Source: Streptomyces venezuelae (GTDB lineage Bacteria > Actinomycetota > Actinomycetes > Streptomycetales > Streptomycetaceae). From it: a stretch of DNA of 64,000 bases. A model generated the notes under the pieces. It saw only the letters and a list, made by a program, of their open reading frames with translations, was not told the origin of the DNA and ran no database searches. Within the stretch, counting starts at the first letter, position 1. Every line of letters starts with the position of its first letter. Shown here in pieces: positions 1 through 7,748 of the stretch. The stretch is taken from the NCBI RefSeq assembly GCF_008642315.1, contig NZ_CP029192.1, forward strand, positions 6,076,001 through 6,140,000, in the 5' to 3' direction. The translations under genes and the position numbers were made by a program.

Positions 1-915
1 GGCGAGCAGGCTGGTGATCAGGAAGAACTGGGCGAAGTCGGAGAAGACCGTGCCCGGACTGGCGTCGCCGAGCGAGAACATCATCCCCGGCCCCTGCTCG
101 GCGGCGATCCGATTCGCCCGCCCGGTCCCCGCGCCCGTGACCATCGCCCAGGCCGTGGCGGCGTAGAAGACGCCGATGAGCCCGACGGCGATGTACGTGG
201 CGCGTGCGACGGTACGGCGCGGATCCCGGCACTCCTCGCTGTACAGCGCGGCCGACTCGAAGCCCATGTAAGCCGCGAACACGCAGCACAGCGCGACGCC
301 GAGCGAGCCGTCCGTGGCGGCGCCCCAGGTGAGCGGCGCGGTCGAGACGCCCTCGGGGGCGTGGGTGAACTGGCCGATGTCGAAGACGAGCACTGTGCCG
401 AACTCCAGGACGAGCAGCACGGCGAGGACGCGCACCCCCACGTCGACGCGCCGGTAGCCGAGCGCCCCGACGACGGCCGCGCAGGCCAGTACGAGAACCC
501 ACCAGGGAATCTCCACCCCCGTCCGGGCGTCGATGAACTCAGAGGTGGTGGCGCCGAAGAGGCCCGCGATGCCGATCTGCATGGCGTTGTACGAGAGCAG
601 CGCGACGAAGGCCGCGCCGACACCGGGGACGCGGCCGAGACCGTGCGCGGTGTACGCGTAGAACGCCCCGGCGCCGGTGATGTGACGGCTCATCGCCGCG
701 TACCCGGCGCTGAAGAGCGCGAGTACGACGGCTGTCAGGAGGTAGAGGAGCGGTATCCCGAGGATTCCCGTGATGCCTAGGGACTGCGGGACACCGCCCG
801 CGGCCACGGTCAGCGGCGCGGACGCGGCGACGACGACGAAGACGATGCCCGCGACACCGATGCGGCGTTCGGGGACAGTGGTGGAAACGGGCGTGACGGG
901 GGAGTCGAGGGCCAT
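1..915 (-). CDS. APC-family amino acid/amine permease (C-terminus outside window)
   Basis: The reverse strand reads from ATG at 915 for 305 codons and runs off the window, so the C-terminal part is missing. After a short polar N-terminus there are successive hydrophobic helices (GVAGIVFVVVAASAPLTVAA, then an IPLLYLLTAVVLALF helix) and the helix-1/2 region typical of the amino acid-polyamine-organocation family. The later segment AAYMGFESAALYSEECRDPR matches the conserved cytoplasmic loop of these permeases (FE-A--EE-RDP-R). It should import an amino acid or amine across the plasma membrane. It is divergent from the MarR gene, with a degenerate copy of the hpa-type operator between them, so uptake of an aromatic amine or acid is a reasonable inference. 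The substrate cannot be read from the sequence. Confidence 0.9.
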   Translation of the reverse strand, partial: MALDSPVTPVSTTVPERRIGVAGIVFVVVAASAPLTVAAGGVPQSLGITGILGIPLLYLLTAVVLALFSAGYAAMSRHITGAGAFYAYTAHGLGRVPGVGAAFVALLSYNAMQIGIAGLFGATTSEFIDARTGVEIPWWVLVLACAAVVGALGYRRVDVGVRVLAVLLVLEFGTVLVFDIGQFTHAPEGVSTAPLTWGAATDGSLGVALCCVFAAYMGFESAALYSEECRDPRRTVARATYIAVGLIGVFYAATAWAMVTGAGTGRANRIAAEQGPGMMFSLGDASPGTVFSDFAQFFLITSLLA

Positions 916-962
916 GCCGAACTCCGGGGAGAGGAGGGCGCGTCCGCTCGGGACGCGTTATC

Positions 963-976
963 GTTTGAGCCCGTAC
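963..976. promoter_or_regulatory. Degenerate MarR-type operator (GTTTG-N4-CGTAC)
   Basis: GTTTGAGCCCGTAC has a perfect left arm of the GTTTG-N4-CAAAC palindrome found at 2746 and 2833; the right arm has two mismatches. It lies between the divergent permease and MarR genes, which suggests weak autoregulation by the MarR protein. Family MarR proteins bind such short palindromes; the assignment to this protein is inference. Confidence 0.5.
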
Positions 977-1050
977 GAAATTCGAGTGGCGCCGATGGTA
1001 CGGAGGCGCATGCACCACGGCAAGAAGTACGGCAAGAGGAGGGCACGGAC

Positions 1051-1629
1051 GTGACGGGCGATCGCACCATCCACGAGACCGAGAAGGCGGTCAGGGCCAA
1101 GCTCGGCGGCACACCCGTCGCGTACGAGCAGATGGCCGCGGTGTCGAACATCTACCGCGCGGCCGCGGCGGTCCGGCAGCACTTCGAGAACTCGGTCCTG
1201 CGCGGCGCCGAACTGACGTGGACGTCGTTCGTCGTGCTCTATGTGGTCTGGATCTGGGGCGAGATGGAGACGCGGTACGTCGCCGAGGAGGCCGGCATCT
1301 CCAAGGGCACGCTGACGGGGGTCGCCCGCACGCTCATGGGCCGGGGCCTGCTCGAACGCCGCGGCCACCCGGAGGACGGAAGGCTGGTCCTGCTCCGGCT
1401 GACGGACGAGGGGGAGCGGACGATGAACGACGTCTTCCCCGCCTTCAACGCGGAGGAGGCCTTCGTCACGGAGGGGCTGACGGACGCGGAGTGCGAGACG
1501 CTGGCGGACCTGCTCCGCAAGATCGTCGTACGGACGGAGGAGAAGGGCGACGACCGCAGGCAGAACCTCCTGAACGGCGCACCCCCACCCCCGCGCCGCA
1601 GCGGCCGCAGACCCCGCTCCACCGCCTGA
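1051..1629 (+). CDS. MarR-family transcriptional regulator (HpaR-like)
   Basis: A 192-residue protein with GTG start and a GGAGG ribosome site nine bases upstream. Residues about 35-150 form the MarR winged helix: the recognition helix region reads VAEEAGISKGTLTGVARTL and the wing reads GHPEDGRLVLLRLTDEGE. MarR proteins are usually repressors released by an aromatic ligand. The gene sits between a permease and homoprotocatechuate genes, so a 4-hydroxyphenylacetate or homoprotocatechuate sensor (HpaR-like) is likely. The last 13 codons (PPPRRSGRRPRSTA region) are encoded by the first unit of the downstream tandem repeat, so the C-terminal tail is probably a recent extension with no role in the fold. 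Confidence 0.88.
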   Translation: MTGDRTIHETEKAVRAKLGGTPVAYEQMAAVSNIYRAAAAVRQHFENSVLRGAELTWTSFVVLYVVWIWGEMETRYVAEEAGISKGTLTGVARTLMGRGLLERRGHPEDGRLVLLRLTDEGERTMNDVFPAFNAEEAFVTEGLTDAECETLADLLRKIVVRTEEKGDDRRQNLLNGAPPPPRRSGRRPRSTA

Positions 1630-1931
1630 CCCCCACCTCGGCCACCCCCACCCCCGCGTCGCAGCGGCCGCAGACCCCGCCCCACCGCCTGACCCGCACC
1701 TCGGGCCCCGCGCCGCAGCGGCCGCAGACCCCGCTCCACCGCCTGACCCCCACCTCGGCCACCCCCACCCCCGCGTCGCAGCGGCCGCAAACCCCGCCCC
1801 ACCGCTTGCCCCCCACCTCGGGCCCCCGCGCCGCAGCGGCTACAAGCCCCGCCCCACCGCCTGACTCCTACGCCGCCCCCGCGCCGCAGTCGCCGCAAAC
1901 CCCGCCCCACCACCTGACCCCCACCTCGCCC
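1591..1931. repeat. Six-unit C-rich tandem repeat with 117-bp higher-order period
   Basis: Six head-to-tail units begin with CCGCGCCGCAGCGGCCGCAG or a close variant at 1591, 1654, 1708, 1771, 1826 and 1879. Spacing alternates 63, 54, 63, 55, 53 bp. Units 1+2 (1591-1707) and 3+4 (1708-1825) are near-identical 117-bp dimers, so the array grew first by dimer duplication. It starts inside the 3' end of the marR gene and fills nearly all of the gap (1630-1966) before the next stop codon. A run of 14 C (1929-1942) follows the last unit. I see no gene in the array; the open frames across it are composition artefacts. Confidence 0.9.
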
Positions 1932-1966
1932 CCCCCCCCCCCGCGCCTGGCCCGCAGAGCAGCCCG

Positions 1967-2719
1967 TCACCCCGCGCGCGCATCCCTCTCCGCCCACCCC
2001 CCGGCCGCCCCCACCAACCCCCCGAACAAGCCCTGCTGCCCCCCGTCCACCGCCGCCGTGTCCTCCGGATGCCACTGAACCGCGGCGAACCACCCCACCC
2101 CGCCCGGCAGTTCGAGTGCCTCCACCGTTCCGTCGGTCGCCCACGCCGTCGCCCGCAGTCCCCGCCCGGGCAGCTCCACGCACTGGTGGTGGTAGCAGGA
2201 CACGTCTGTCCGCACGGCGCCGAGCGCCCGCGCCACCACCGAGCCCGCCGCCACCCGCACCCCGTGCACCTTGTGCCGGTGCTCCGCCGTCGGGCCGCCC
2301 ATGTCCTGCCGCAGCGTGCCGCCGAGGGCCACGTTGACCACCTGCATGCCCCGGCAGACCGCCAGTGTCGGCAGTCCCCGGGACAGTGCGCAGCGGGCGA
2401 GCGCGAGGTCGAAGTCGTCCTGCGCGTCGTCGACGTCGTACACGGCGCTGTGGACGTCGGCGTCGGCCGCGTACCGCCAGGGGGCGACGTCCCCGCCGCC
2501 GGGCAGCAACAGGCCGGCGCAGCGCGCGAGGCGGTCGGCCGCCTCGTCCGGCGGGCCGGGATGCATCATGAACGGCTCGCCGCCCGCGCGGAACACCGCG
2601 TCGGCGAGGGCGCGCGCGGTGACGACGGCGGCGTAGCGCAGGGCGGAGGTCGTCGCGGCGTACCGCTGGGGGAGGGCGATCAGGGGGCGGGTGCGGGGCG
2701 TGGGCCGGGGCATCGGCAT
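1967..2719 (-). CDS. Class I glutamine amidotransferase-like hydrolase (peptidase C26, gamma-glutamyl-GABA hydrolase type)
   Basis: A 250-residue protein. The ATG at 2719 was chosen because it has a GGAAG site just upstream and leaves the operator at 2746 outside the gene. The nucleophile elbow is LAVCRGMQVVNVALGG (catalytic Cys), an oxyanion loop LLLPGGGDVAP precedes it, and the His of the triad is in VQWHPEDT near the C-terminus. This is the C26/PuuD arrangement, which hydrolyses gamma-glutamyl amides such as gamma-glutamyl-GABA. It is divergent from the hpaE-D-G operon and shares its palindrome, so it may free an aromatic amine or acid from a gamma-glutamyl conjugate. That role is inference from context. 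Confidence 0.85.
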   Translation of the reverse strand: MPMPRPTPRTRPLIALPQRYAATTSALRYAAVVTARALADAVFRAGGEPFMMHPGPPDEAADRLARCAGLLLPGGGDVAPWRYAADADVHSAVYDVDDAQDDFDLALARCALSRGLPTLAVCRGMQVVNVALGGTLRQDMGGPTAEHRHKVHGVRVAAGSVVARALGAVRTDVSCYHHQCVELPGRGLRATAWATDGTVEALELPGGVGWFAAVQWHPEDTAAVDGGQQGLFGGLVGAAGGWAERDARAG

Positions 2720-2745
2720 GGCTGACTTCCGGAGGCGGGCTTTTC

Positions 2746-2759
2746 GTTTGGGCTCAAAC
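2746..2759. promoter_or_regulatory. MarR-type operator, perfect palindrome GTTTG-N4-CAAAC
   Basis: GTTTGGGCTCAAAC, extended by C/G to a 16-bp palindrome. It lies 27 bp upstream of the C26 hydrolase start on the reverse strand. The same arms recur at 2833-2846. Confidence 0.75.
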
Positions 2760-2802
2760 GGTAAGTCGAACAATATCTCAACGCCCCGTCCGCTACGAGG
2801 GG

Positions 2803-2831
2803 TTGACCCCGCCTCGACCCCTCCCTAATGT
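2803..2831 (+). promoter_or_regulatory. Predicted vegetative-type promoter of the hpaE operon
   Basis: TTGACC (2803-2808) and TAATGT (2826-2831) are separated by 17 bp, the preferred spacing for HrdB-type promoters. The operator at 2833-2846 begins two bases after the -10 element and would cover the start point, which fits repression. Confidence 0.55.
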
Positions 2832-2832
2832 T

Positions 2833-2846
2833 GTTTGGGTTCAAAC
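2833..2846. promoter_or_regulatory. MarR-type operator, perfect palindrome GTTTG-N4-CAAAC
   Basis: GTTTGGGTTCAAAC sits directly after the predicted -10 box and ends six bases before the GGAG ribosome site of the aldehyde dehydrogenase gene. It has the same 5-bp arms and 4-bp spacer as the copy at 2746, so both divergent transcripts are probably controlled by one regulator. Confidence 0.75.
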
Positions 2847-2861
2847 GAACTGGAGGCAGAG

Positions 2862-4403
2862 ATGGCTCCTCCTACCCCCGGACCTCCGGGGAACCCGGCG
2901 CGCGACACGCATCCGGCGCCGCACACGGCGACCGTCGCCCACGTGCCCGTCGACACCCGCCACTGGATCGACGGCGCCCGAGTCGCCTCCCCCGCCACCT
3001 TCACCGATCACTCGCCCATCGACGGCACCCCGCTCGCCGAGATCGCCCGCGGCACCGCCGCCGAGGCCCGCGCCGCCGTCGCCGCCGCCGACGCCGCCTT
3101 CCCGCGCTGGGCCGCGACGCCCCCGGCCGAGCGCGCGGCGCTGCTGCACGCCGTCGCCGACCGCGTCGACGCCCGCGCCGGAGAGCTCGCCGCCGTCGAG
3201 ACCGCCGACAACGGCGCCCTCCTCCGCTCGCACCGTCGAGGCGTACTGCCCCGCGTCGCCCACAACTTCCGATACTTCGCCGACCGCCTCCTCGCCCTCT
3301 CCCACGACGACTTCGACACCCGCGGCCACACCAACCACGTCAGCTGGGACCCGGCGGGCCCCGCCGTCCTCATCACGCCGTGGAACGCCCCGCTGATGCT
3401 GTCCAGCTGGAAGATCGCCCCCGCGCTGGCCGCGGGGTCCACCGTCGTGCTGAAGCCGGCCGAGTGGACCCCGCTCACCGCCTCGCTCCTCGCGGACATC
3501 ACGCACGAGGCGGGGCTGCCGCCCGGGGTCTTCAACGTCGTGCAGGGGTACGGCGACGAGGCCGGCGCACCCCTCACCGCCCACCCCGACGTGCGCCGCA
3601 TCAGCTTCACCGGCTCCGTGCCTACCGCCCACCGCATCGCCGCGGCCGCCGCCGCCCACCTCGTGCCGTGCAGCTTCGAGCTCGGCGGCAAGTCGCCGCT
3701 GCTCGTCCTCGCCGACGCCGACCTGGACCTCGCCGCCGACCTCGCCGTGGAGCAGTACGACAACGCGGGCCAGATCTGCCTCGCCGCCACCCGCATCCTC
3801 GTCGAGGAGTCCGTGCGCGACGCCTTCCTCGGCCGGTTCCTCGACCGCGTGGCCGAGCTGGTCCAGGGCGACCCGCGCGACGAGACCACCGACATCGGGC
3901 CCAGCATCCACCCCCGGCACGTGGAGCGCGTGGACGGATTCGTGCGCCGAGCGCTCGTGGCGGGAGCCAAGGCCCTTGTCGGCGGCGCCCCCCACCCCGG
4001 GCTGTCCGACGTGTCGGGCGGCACCTACTACCTCCCCACCCTCCTCACCGACGTCGACCAGGAATCCGAGATCGTCCAGGAAGAGGTCTTCGGACCCGTC
4101 CTCACCCTCCAGACGTTCCCCGACGGCGACGAGGACGAGGCGGTGCGCCTCGCCAACGGCACCCGCTTCGGGCTCGCCGCCACCCTCGCCGCCGGGGACC
4201 GCGAGCGTGCGGCACGGATCGGCGCGCGGCTCGTCGCGGGCACGGTCTGGGTCAACTGCTTCTACGTACGCGACCTCTCTGCGCCCTTCGGCGGCTCGCG
4301 CAGCTCCGGCATCGGGCGCGAGGGCGGCGACTGGTCCTTCGACTTCTACTGCGACCTGAAGAACACGGTGACGGCGCCGAAGGGGTGGGTCGACCATGGG
4401 TGA
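2862..4403 (+). CDS. hpaE: NAD-dependent aldehyde dehydrogenase, 5-carboxymethyl-2-hydroxymuconate semialdehyde dehydrogenase-like
   Basis: A 513-residue ALDH-superfamily protein. The ATG at 2862 has GGAG nine bases upstream; an earlier in-frame TTG would place the start inside the operator. The nucleotide-binding segment LITPWNAPLMLSSWKIAPAL, the general base in FELGGKSPLLVL and the catalytic Cys in NAGQICLAATRI are all present. In homoprotocatechuate meta-cleavage, HpaE oxidises the ring-cleavage semialdehyde to the tricarboxylic acid. The following HpaD- and HpaG-like genes overlap or abut it, which favours this assignment over a generic aldehyde dehydrogenase, although the family is broad. 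The last 8 bp overlap the next gene. Confidence 0.82.
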   Translation: MAPPTPGPPGNPARDTHPAPHTATVAHVPVDTRHWIDGARVASPATFTDHSPIDGTPLAEIARGTAAEARAAVAAADAAFPRWAATPPAERAALLHAVADRVDARAGELAAVETADNGALLRSHRRGVLPRVAHNFRYFADRLLALSHDDFDTRGHTNHVSWDPAGPAVLITPWNAPLMLSSWKIAPALAAGSTVVLKPAEWTPLTASLLADITHEAGLPPGVFNVVQGYGDEAGAPLTAHPDVRRISFTGSVPTAHRIAAAAAAHLVPCSFELGGKSPLLVLADADLDLAADLAVEQYDNAGQICLAATRILVEESVRDAFLGRFLDRVAELVQGDPRDETTDIGPSIHPRHVERVDGFVRRALVAGAKALVGGAPHPGLSDVSGGTYYLPTLLTDVDQESEIVQEEVFGPVLTLQTFPDGDEDEAVRLANGTRFGLAATLAAGDRERAARIGARLVAGTVWVNCFYVRDLSAPFGGSRSSGIGREGGDWSFDFYCDLKNTVTAPKGWVDHG

Positions 4404-5310
4404 GATCGTCGGAGCGGGCCTCCTCGCCCACGTCCCCACCATCGTGCTGCCCGAACCCGTCCGCAAAGAACTCAACGAGGGCCGCGAGATCAGCCTCGTC
4501 CCCGGCCTGCGCAAGCTGCGCGCCGACGTCTTCGAGACGCTCGACTACGACACCGTGGTCGTCCTCGACTCGCACTGGGCGACCACCGTCGAGTTCGTCG
4601 TCTCCGCGCAGCCCCGCCGCGCCGGCCTGTTCACCTCCGAAGAACTGCCGCGCGGCATGTGCCGCATGCCGTACGACTATCCCGGCGACCCCGAACTCGC
4701 CCACTCCGTGGCCCGGTTCGCGGAGAAGCACGGCACCTGGATCACCCCGATCGACGACTCCTTCCTGCCCGTGTACTACGCCACCATCAACCTGTGGACG
4801 TACCTGGGCCACGGCCTCCCCGAGAAGAAGTGGGTCTCGATCGGGGTCTGCCAGACCGGTGACGCCGAGGACCACCTGCGGCTCGGCCGGGCGCTCGCCG
4901 ACGGCATCGGCGCGCTCCCCGGACGCAGGGTCCTGCTCATCGCGTCCGGCGCCCTCTCGCACACGTTCTGGCCGCTGCGCGAGCTCCGCGCCCACGAGTC
5001 GAGCGACCCCGCCCACATCCGTACGCCCGAGGCGCGCGCCGCCGACCACGCACGCATCGACTGGCTGGAACACGGAGACCATGCCCAAGTCCTGCGCACC
5101 ATGCCGGAGTTCCTCACCCACAAGCCGGAGGCCCGGTTCGGGCACTACCTCATGATGATCGGCGCCCTCGGCGAGGAACGCTGCACCGCGCCCGGACGTG
5201 CCTACAGCGCGTACGAGAACTCCATCGGCACGGGCCAGATGCACCTGTGGTTCGACCGCCCGGCGGCCGGCTGGACCGGCGAGGCCCGTGAAGCGGAGGC
5301 GACGGCATGA
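4396..5310 (+). CDS. hpaD: 3,4-dihydroxyphenylacetate 2,3-dioxygenase-like extradiol dioxygenase (LigB type)
   Basis: A 304-residue class III (LigB superfamily) extradiol dioxygenase. Metal-ligand histidines are visible in LLAHVPTIVLPE near the N-terminus and in VVLDSHWATTVEF, with a later conserved GALSHTFWPLRE block. It should open homoprotocatechuate with Fe(II) or Mn(II) to 5-carboxymethyl-2-hydroxymuconate semialdehyde, the substrate of the preceding dehydrogenase. The start codon overlaps the end of hpaE by 8 bp and the stop overlaps the next start (ATGA), so the three genes are translationally coupled. The length agrees with bacterial HpaD proteins of the non-cupin class. Confidence 0.83.
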   Translation: MGEIVGAGLLAHVPTIVLPEPVRKELNEGREISLVPGLRKLRADVFETLDYDTVVVLDSHWATTVEFVVSAQPRRAGLFTSEELPRGMCRMPYDYPGDPELAHSVARFAEKHGTWITPIDDSFLPVYYATINLWTYLGHGLPEKKWVSIGVCQTGDAEDHLRLGRALADGIGALPGRRVLLIASGALSHTFWPLRELRAHESSDPAHIRTPEARAADHARIDWLEHGDHAQVLRTMPEFLTHKPEARFGHYLMMIGALGEERCTAPGRAYSAYENSIGTGQMHLWFDRPAAGWTGEAREAEATA

Positions 5311-6179
5311 GGGCGAGCGGATCGAGGCCGACCACGACCGAGTACCGCCGCGTCCTCCTGGACGGATCCGCCGTCCAGGTCGTGCGCGAGGGCGACGAGC
5401 TGATCGCACCCGACGGACGCCGCGTCAAGACGTCCGAGGCCCACCACCTGCCGCCCGTGCGCCCGTCAAAGGTCATCGCGGTCCACCTCAACCACCGGAG
5501 CCGCGTGCGGGAGTTCGGCGTCACGCTGCCACCCGCGCCCACCTACTTCCACAAGCCGGTCTCCGCCCTCAACAGCCACGGCGGCGCCGTCGTGCGCCCC
5601 GAGGGCTGCAAGTACCTCAACTACGAGGGGGAGATCGGCATCGTCATCGGCCGCGCCTGCCGCAACGTGGCACCGGACGAGGCCGGTGCGTACATCGCGG
5701 GCTTCACCGTCGCCAACGACTACGGCCTGCACGACTTCCGCGACACGGACGCCGGTTCGATGCTCCGCGTCAAGGGCTCCGACACGCTCTGCCCACTCGG
5801 CCCCGGCCTGGTCACCGGCTGGGACTTCCACGGCAAGTACCTCCGCACGTACGTCAACGGCGAGCTCGTGCAGGACGGTTCGACCGACGAGATGCAGTGG
5901 GACATGCACTATCTCGTCGCCGACATCGCCCGCACGATCACCCTGGAACCGGGCGACGTCCTGCTCTCCGGAACACCCGCGGGCTCCCGGCCCGTCCGCC
6001 CCGGCGACATCGTCGAGGTCGAGGCGGAGGGCCTTGGACGCCTCACCAACCACATCGTCACCGGCCCGACGCCCATCCGCCCCGATGTCGGCGCCCAGCC
6101 CACCGAGTCCGAGGAGGTCCTCTCCACGGCGCTGGGCGGCGACTGGGAGTTCCGAGGCATCAGACCACCGAACCGCTGA
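5307..6179 (+). CDS. hpaG: Fumarylacetoacetate hydrolase family protein (HpaG-like isomerase/decarboxylase)
   Basis: A 290-residue protein. Residues about 55-265 are a FAH fold: the substrate-entry segment KVIAVHLNHRSRVREFG, the metal ligands in LNYEGEIGIVIGR (two Glu) and the Asp in VANDYGLHDFRD, then LSGTPAGSRPV. HpaG-type enzymes decarboxylate 5-oxo-pent-3-ene-1,2,5-tricarboxylate and isomerise the product, the step after HpaE. Here a single-domain protein is encoded, against the two-domain HpaG of enteric bacteria. HpaF, HpaH and HpaI, needed to finish the pathway, are not in this window. Start overlaps the hpaD stop by 4 bp. Confidence 0.75.
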   Translation: MRASGSRPTTTEYRRVLLDGSAVQVVREGDELIAPDGRRVKTSEAHHLPPVRPSKVIAVHLNHRSRVREFGVTLPPAPTYFHKPVSALNSHGGAVVRPEGCKYLNYEGEIGIVIGRACRNVAPDEAGAYIAGFTVANDYGLHDFRDTDAGSMLRVKGSDTLCPLGPGLVTGWDFHGKYLRTYVNGELVQDGSTDEMQWDMHYLVADIARTITLEPGDVLLSGTPAGSRPVRPGDIVEVEAEGLGRLTNHIVTGPTPIRPDVGAQPTESEEVLSTALGGDWEFRGIRPPNR

Positions 6180-6237
6180 GCTCGGCGCCGCGAACCCGCC
6201 CCGACCCTACGGAACAGCACGGGAGTTGATCAGGAAC

Positions 6238-6426
6238 ATGAGGGTGACAGTCGACCTGGACGTCTGCCAGGACCACGGGCAGTGCGTCTTCGCCGCGCCG
6301 GACATCTTCCGGCTCGACGACGAGGGCCGCCTCGCGTACGTGGACTCGCCCGACGCCGCGCTGCGCGCCGACGCCGAGGACGCGGCCGACGTGTGCCCGC
6401 TGCAGGCCATCCGGGTCGAGGGCTGA
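6238..6426 (+). CDS. Small [3Fe-4S]/[4Fe-4S] ferredoxin of the cytochrome P450-partner type
   Basis: A 62-residue acidic protein. The cluster motif is C-x2-H-x2-C (DVCQDHGQCVF) with the remote Cys in DVCPLQAIRV. A His in the second ligand position is typical of Streptomyces ferredoxins that feed P450 enzymes. It begins 58 bp after hpaG and lies 3 bp before a ferredoxin reductase gene, so it is the middle of an electron-transfer chain. No oxygenase that it could serve is present in the window; the partner may lie left of position 1 or elsewhere. Confidence 0.9.
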   Translation: MRVTVDLDVCQDHGQCVFAAPDIFRLDDEGRLAYVDSPDAALRADAEDAADVCPLQAIRVEG

Positions 6427-6429
6427 GGC

Positions 6430-7647
6430 ATGGCGGGGGCGAGCAGTGCGGAGGGCCGCGGCATCGCGGTCGTGGGCGCGTCACTCGGCGGGCTGCGCGC
6501 GGCCGAACAGCTCCGCGCGGCGGGCTGGCACGGCCCGATCACCGTCTTCGGCGACGAGCCGCACCTGCCGTACAACCGCCCGCCGTTGTCCAAGGCCGTC
6601 CTCGCGGGCTGCGCGCCCACGAGCGGCACGGAACTGCGCAGGCGCCCCAGCGTCGAGAACGTCGAGTGGCGGCTCGGTTCGGCCGTCGCCACCGCCGACC
6701 TCACGGCGCGCACGCTCACACTGACCGACGGATCGGTCCACATGTACGAGGGTCTGGTGGCCGCGACGGGGGTGCGGCCACGCAGACTCCCGATGCCCGG
6801 GGGCCCGCCCCGGCACGTCGTCCGCACGCTGGAGGACTCGGCGGCCCTGGCCGCCGGACTGGCGGCGGGCGCCCGGGTGCTAGTGATCGGATCGGGGTTC
6901 ATCGGCTGCGAGGTGGCGGCCACCGCGCGCACGGCCGGGTGCGCGGTGACCGTCGTCGCGCCGGAGACGGAACCGATGGTGCTCGCGCTCGGCCCGCACC
7001 TGGCGCGGGCGCTGCGGCTCCGCCACGAGGCGCGGGGAGTACGTTTCCGCATGGGCCGCCTGGCGACGGAACTCACCCCGGACGGCTGCGTCCTGAACGA
7101 CGGCACGGAAGTACGGGCGGACCTGCTGGTCGAAGCGATCGGCTCCCTCCCCAACACGGAGTGGCTGGCGGCGACGCCGGGCCTCGACCTCACCGACGGC
7201 ATCCTCTGCGACGCCCACCTGCGCATCGGCGGCATCCCGCACGCGGTGGCGGTCGGCGACGTGGCCCGCTTCCCGAACCCGCGCTACGGCCCCGTGCCGC
7301 GCCGGGTCGAACACTGGTCGGTCCCCGGCGACACGGCCCGCCACGCGGCCCGCACGCTGGTCGCGGCTCTGACCGGCACGCCCCGCGACCCCGCGCCCTG
7401 CGCGCCCCTCCCCTCCTTCTGGAGCGACCAGTACACCCTGCGCCTCCAGTCCTTCGGCCAGCCCGCACTCGGCGACCGCTGCGAACTCCTGGAGGGCGAC
7501 CCGGACGCCCCGGACGGCGACCTCCTCTACGCCTACTACCAGGGCCCCCGCCTCATCGGCGTAGCAGCCCTGGGCGGCCCCGCCGCAACCACCGCGGCAG
7601 CCCGCCACCGCCCCCACCTCATGACGCTGCCGGAGCCGGTGACCTGA
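6430..7647 (+). CDS. FAD-dependent ferredoxin reductase (BphA4/putidaredoxin reductase type)
   Basis: A 405-residue flavoprotein. The FAD-binding motif is VVGASLGGLRAAEQLRAAG at residues 15-33. The NAD-binding motif is VLVIGSGFIGCEVAATARTAG at mid-protein, and the C-terminal reductase domain carries QYTLRLQSFGQPALGD. It should pass electrons from NAD(P)H to the ferredoxin encoded 3 bp upstream. The pair is the last part of the catabolic operon and is followed by a hairpin at 7670. A hydroxylase acting on a phenylacetate would complete the chain, but that is inference. Confidence 0.9.
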   Translation: MAGASSAEGRGIAVVGASLGGLRAAEQLRAAGWHGPITVFGDEPHLPYNRPPLSKAVLAGCAPTSGTELRRRPSVENVEWRLGSAVATADLTARTLTLTDGSVHMYEGLVAATGVRPRRLPMPGGPPRHVVRTLEDSAALAAGLAAGARVLVIGSGFIGCEVAATARTAGCAVTVVAPETEPMVLALGPHLARALRLRHEARGVRFRMGRLATELTPDGCVLNDGTEVRADLLVEAIGSLPNTEWLAATPGLDLTDGILCDAHLRIGGIPHAVAVGDVARFPNPRYGPVPRRVEHWSVPGDTARHAARTLVAALTGTPRDPAPCAPLPSFWSDQYTLRLQSFGQPALGDRCELLEGDPDAPDGDLLYAYYQGPRLIGVAALGGPAATTAAARHRPHLMTLPEPVT

Positions 7648-7669
7648 CCCGGCACAGGTATGCGGAAGG

Positions 7670-7696
7670 GGCAGCACCTCCGAACCGGGTGCTGCC
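7670..7696 (+). terminator. Hairpin after the catabolic operon
   Basis: GGCAGCACC (7670-7678) pairs perfectly with GGTGCTGCC (7688-7696) across a 9-nt loop, 22 bp after the reductase stop. There is no T-run, as is common for Streptomyces terminators. Confidence 0.6.
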
Positions 7697-7748
7697 TCGT
7701 CATGTCCGCAGCGGCGGAGTCGCTGTTCAGAAGGCCTAGGATCGGGCC

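Noticed and set aside
1591..1931. Possible CRISPR array
   Set aside because: Units are contiguous with no unique spacers, repeats are 53-63 bp and variable, and no cas gene is present.
2828..5155. A 775-codon frame overlapping hpaE and hpaD
   Set aside because: The product is Arg/Pro low-complexity over hpaE and merely shadows both genes in another frame.
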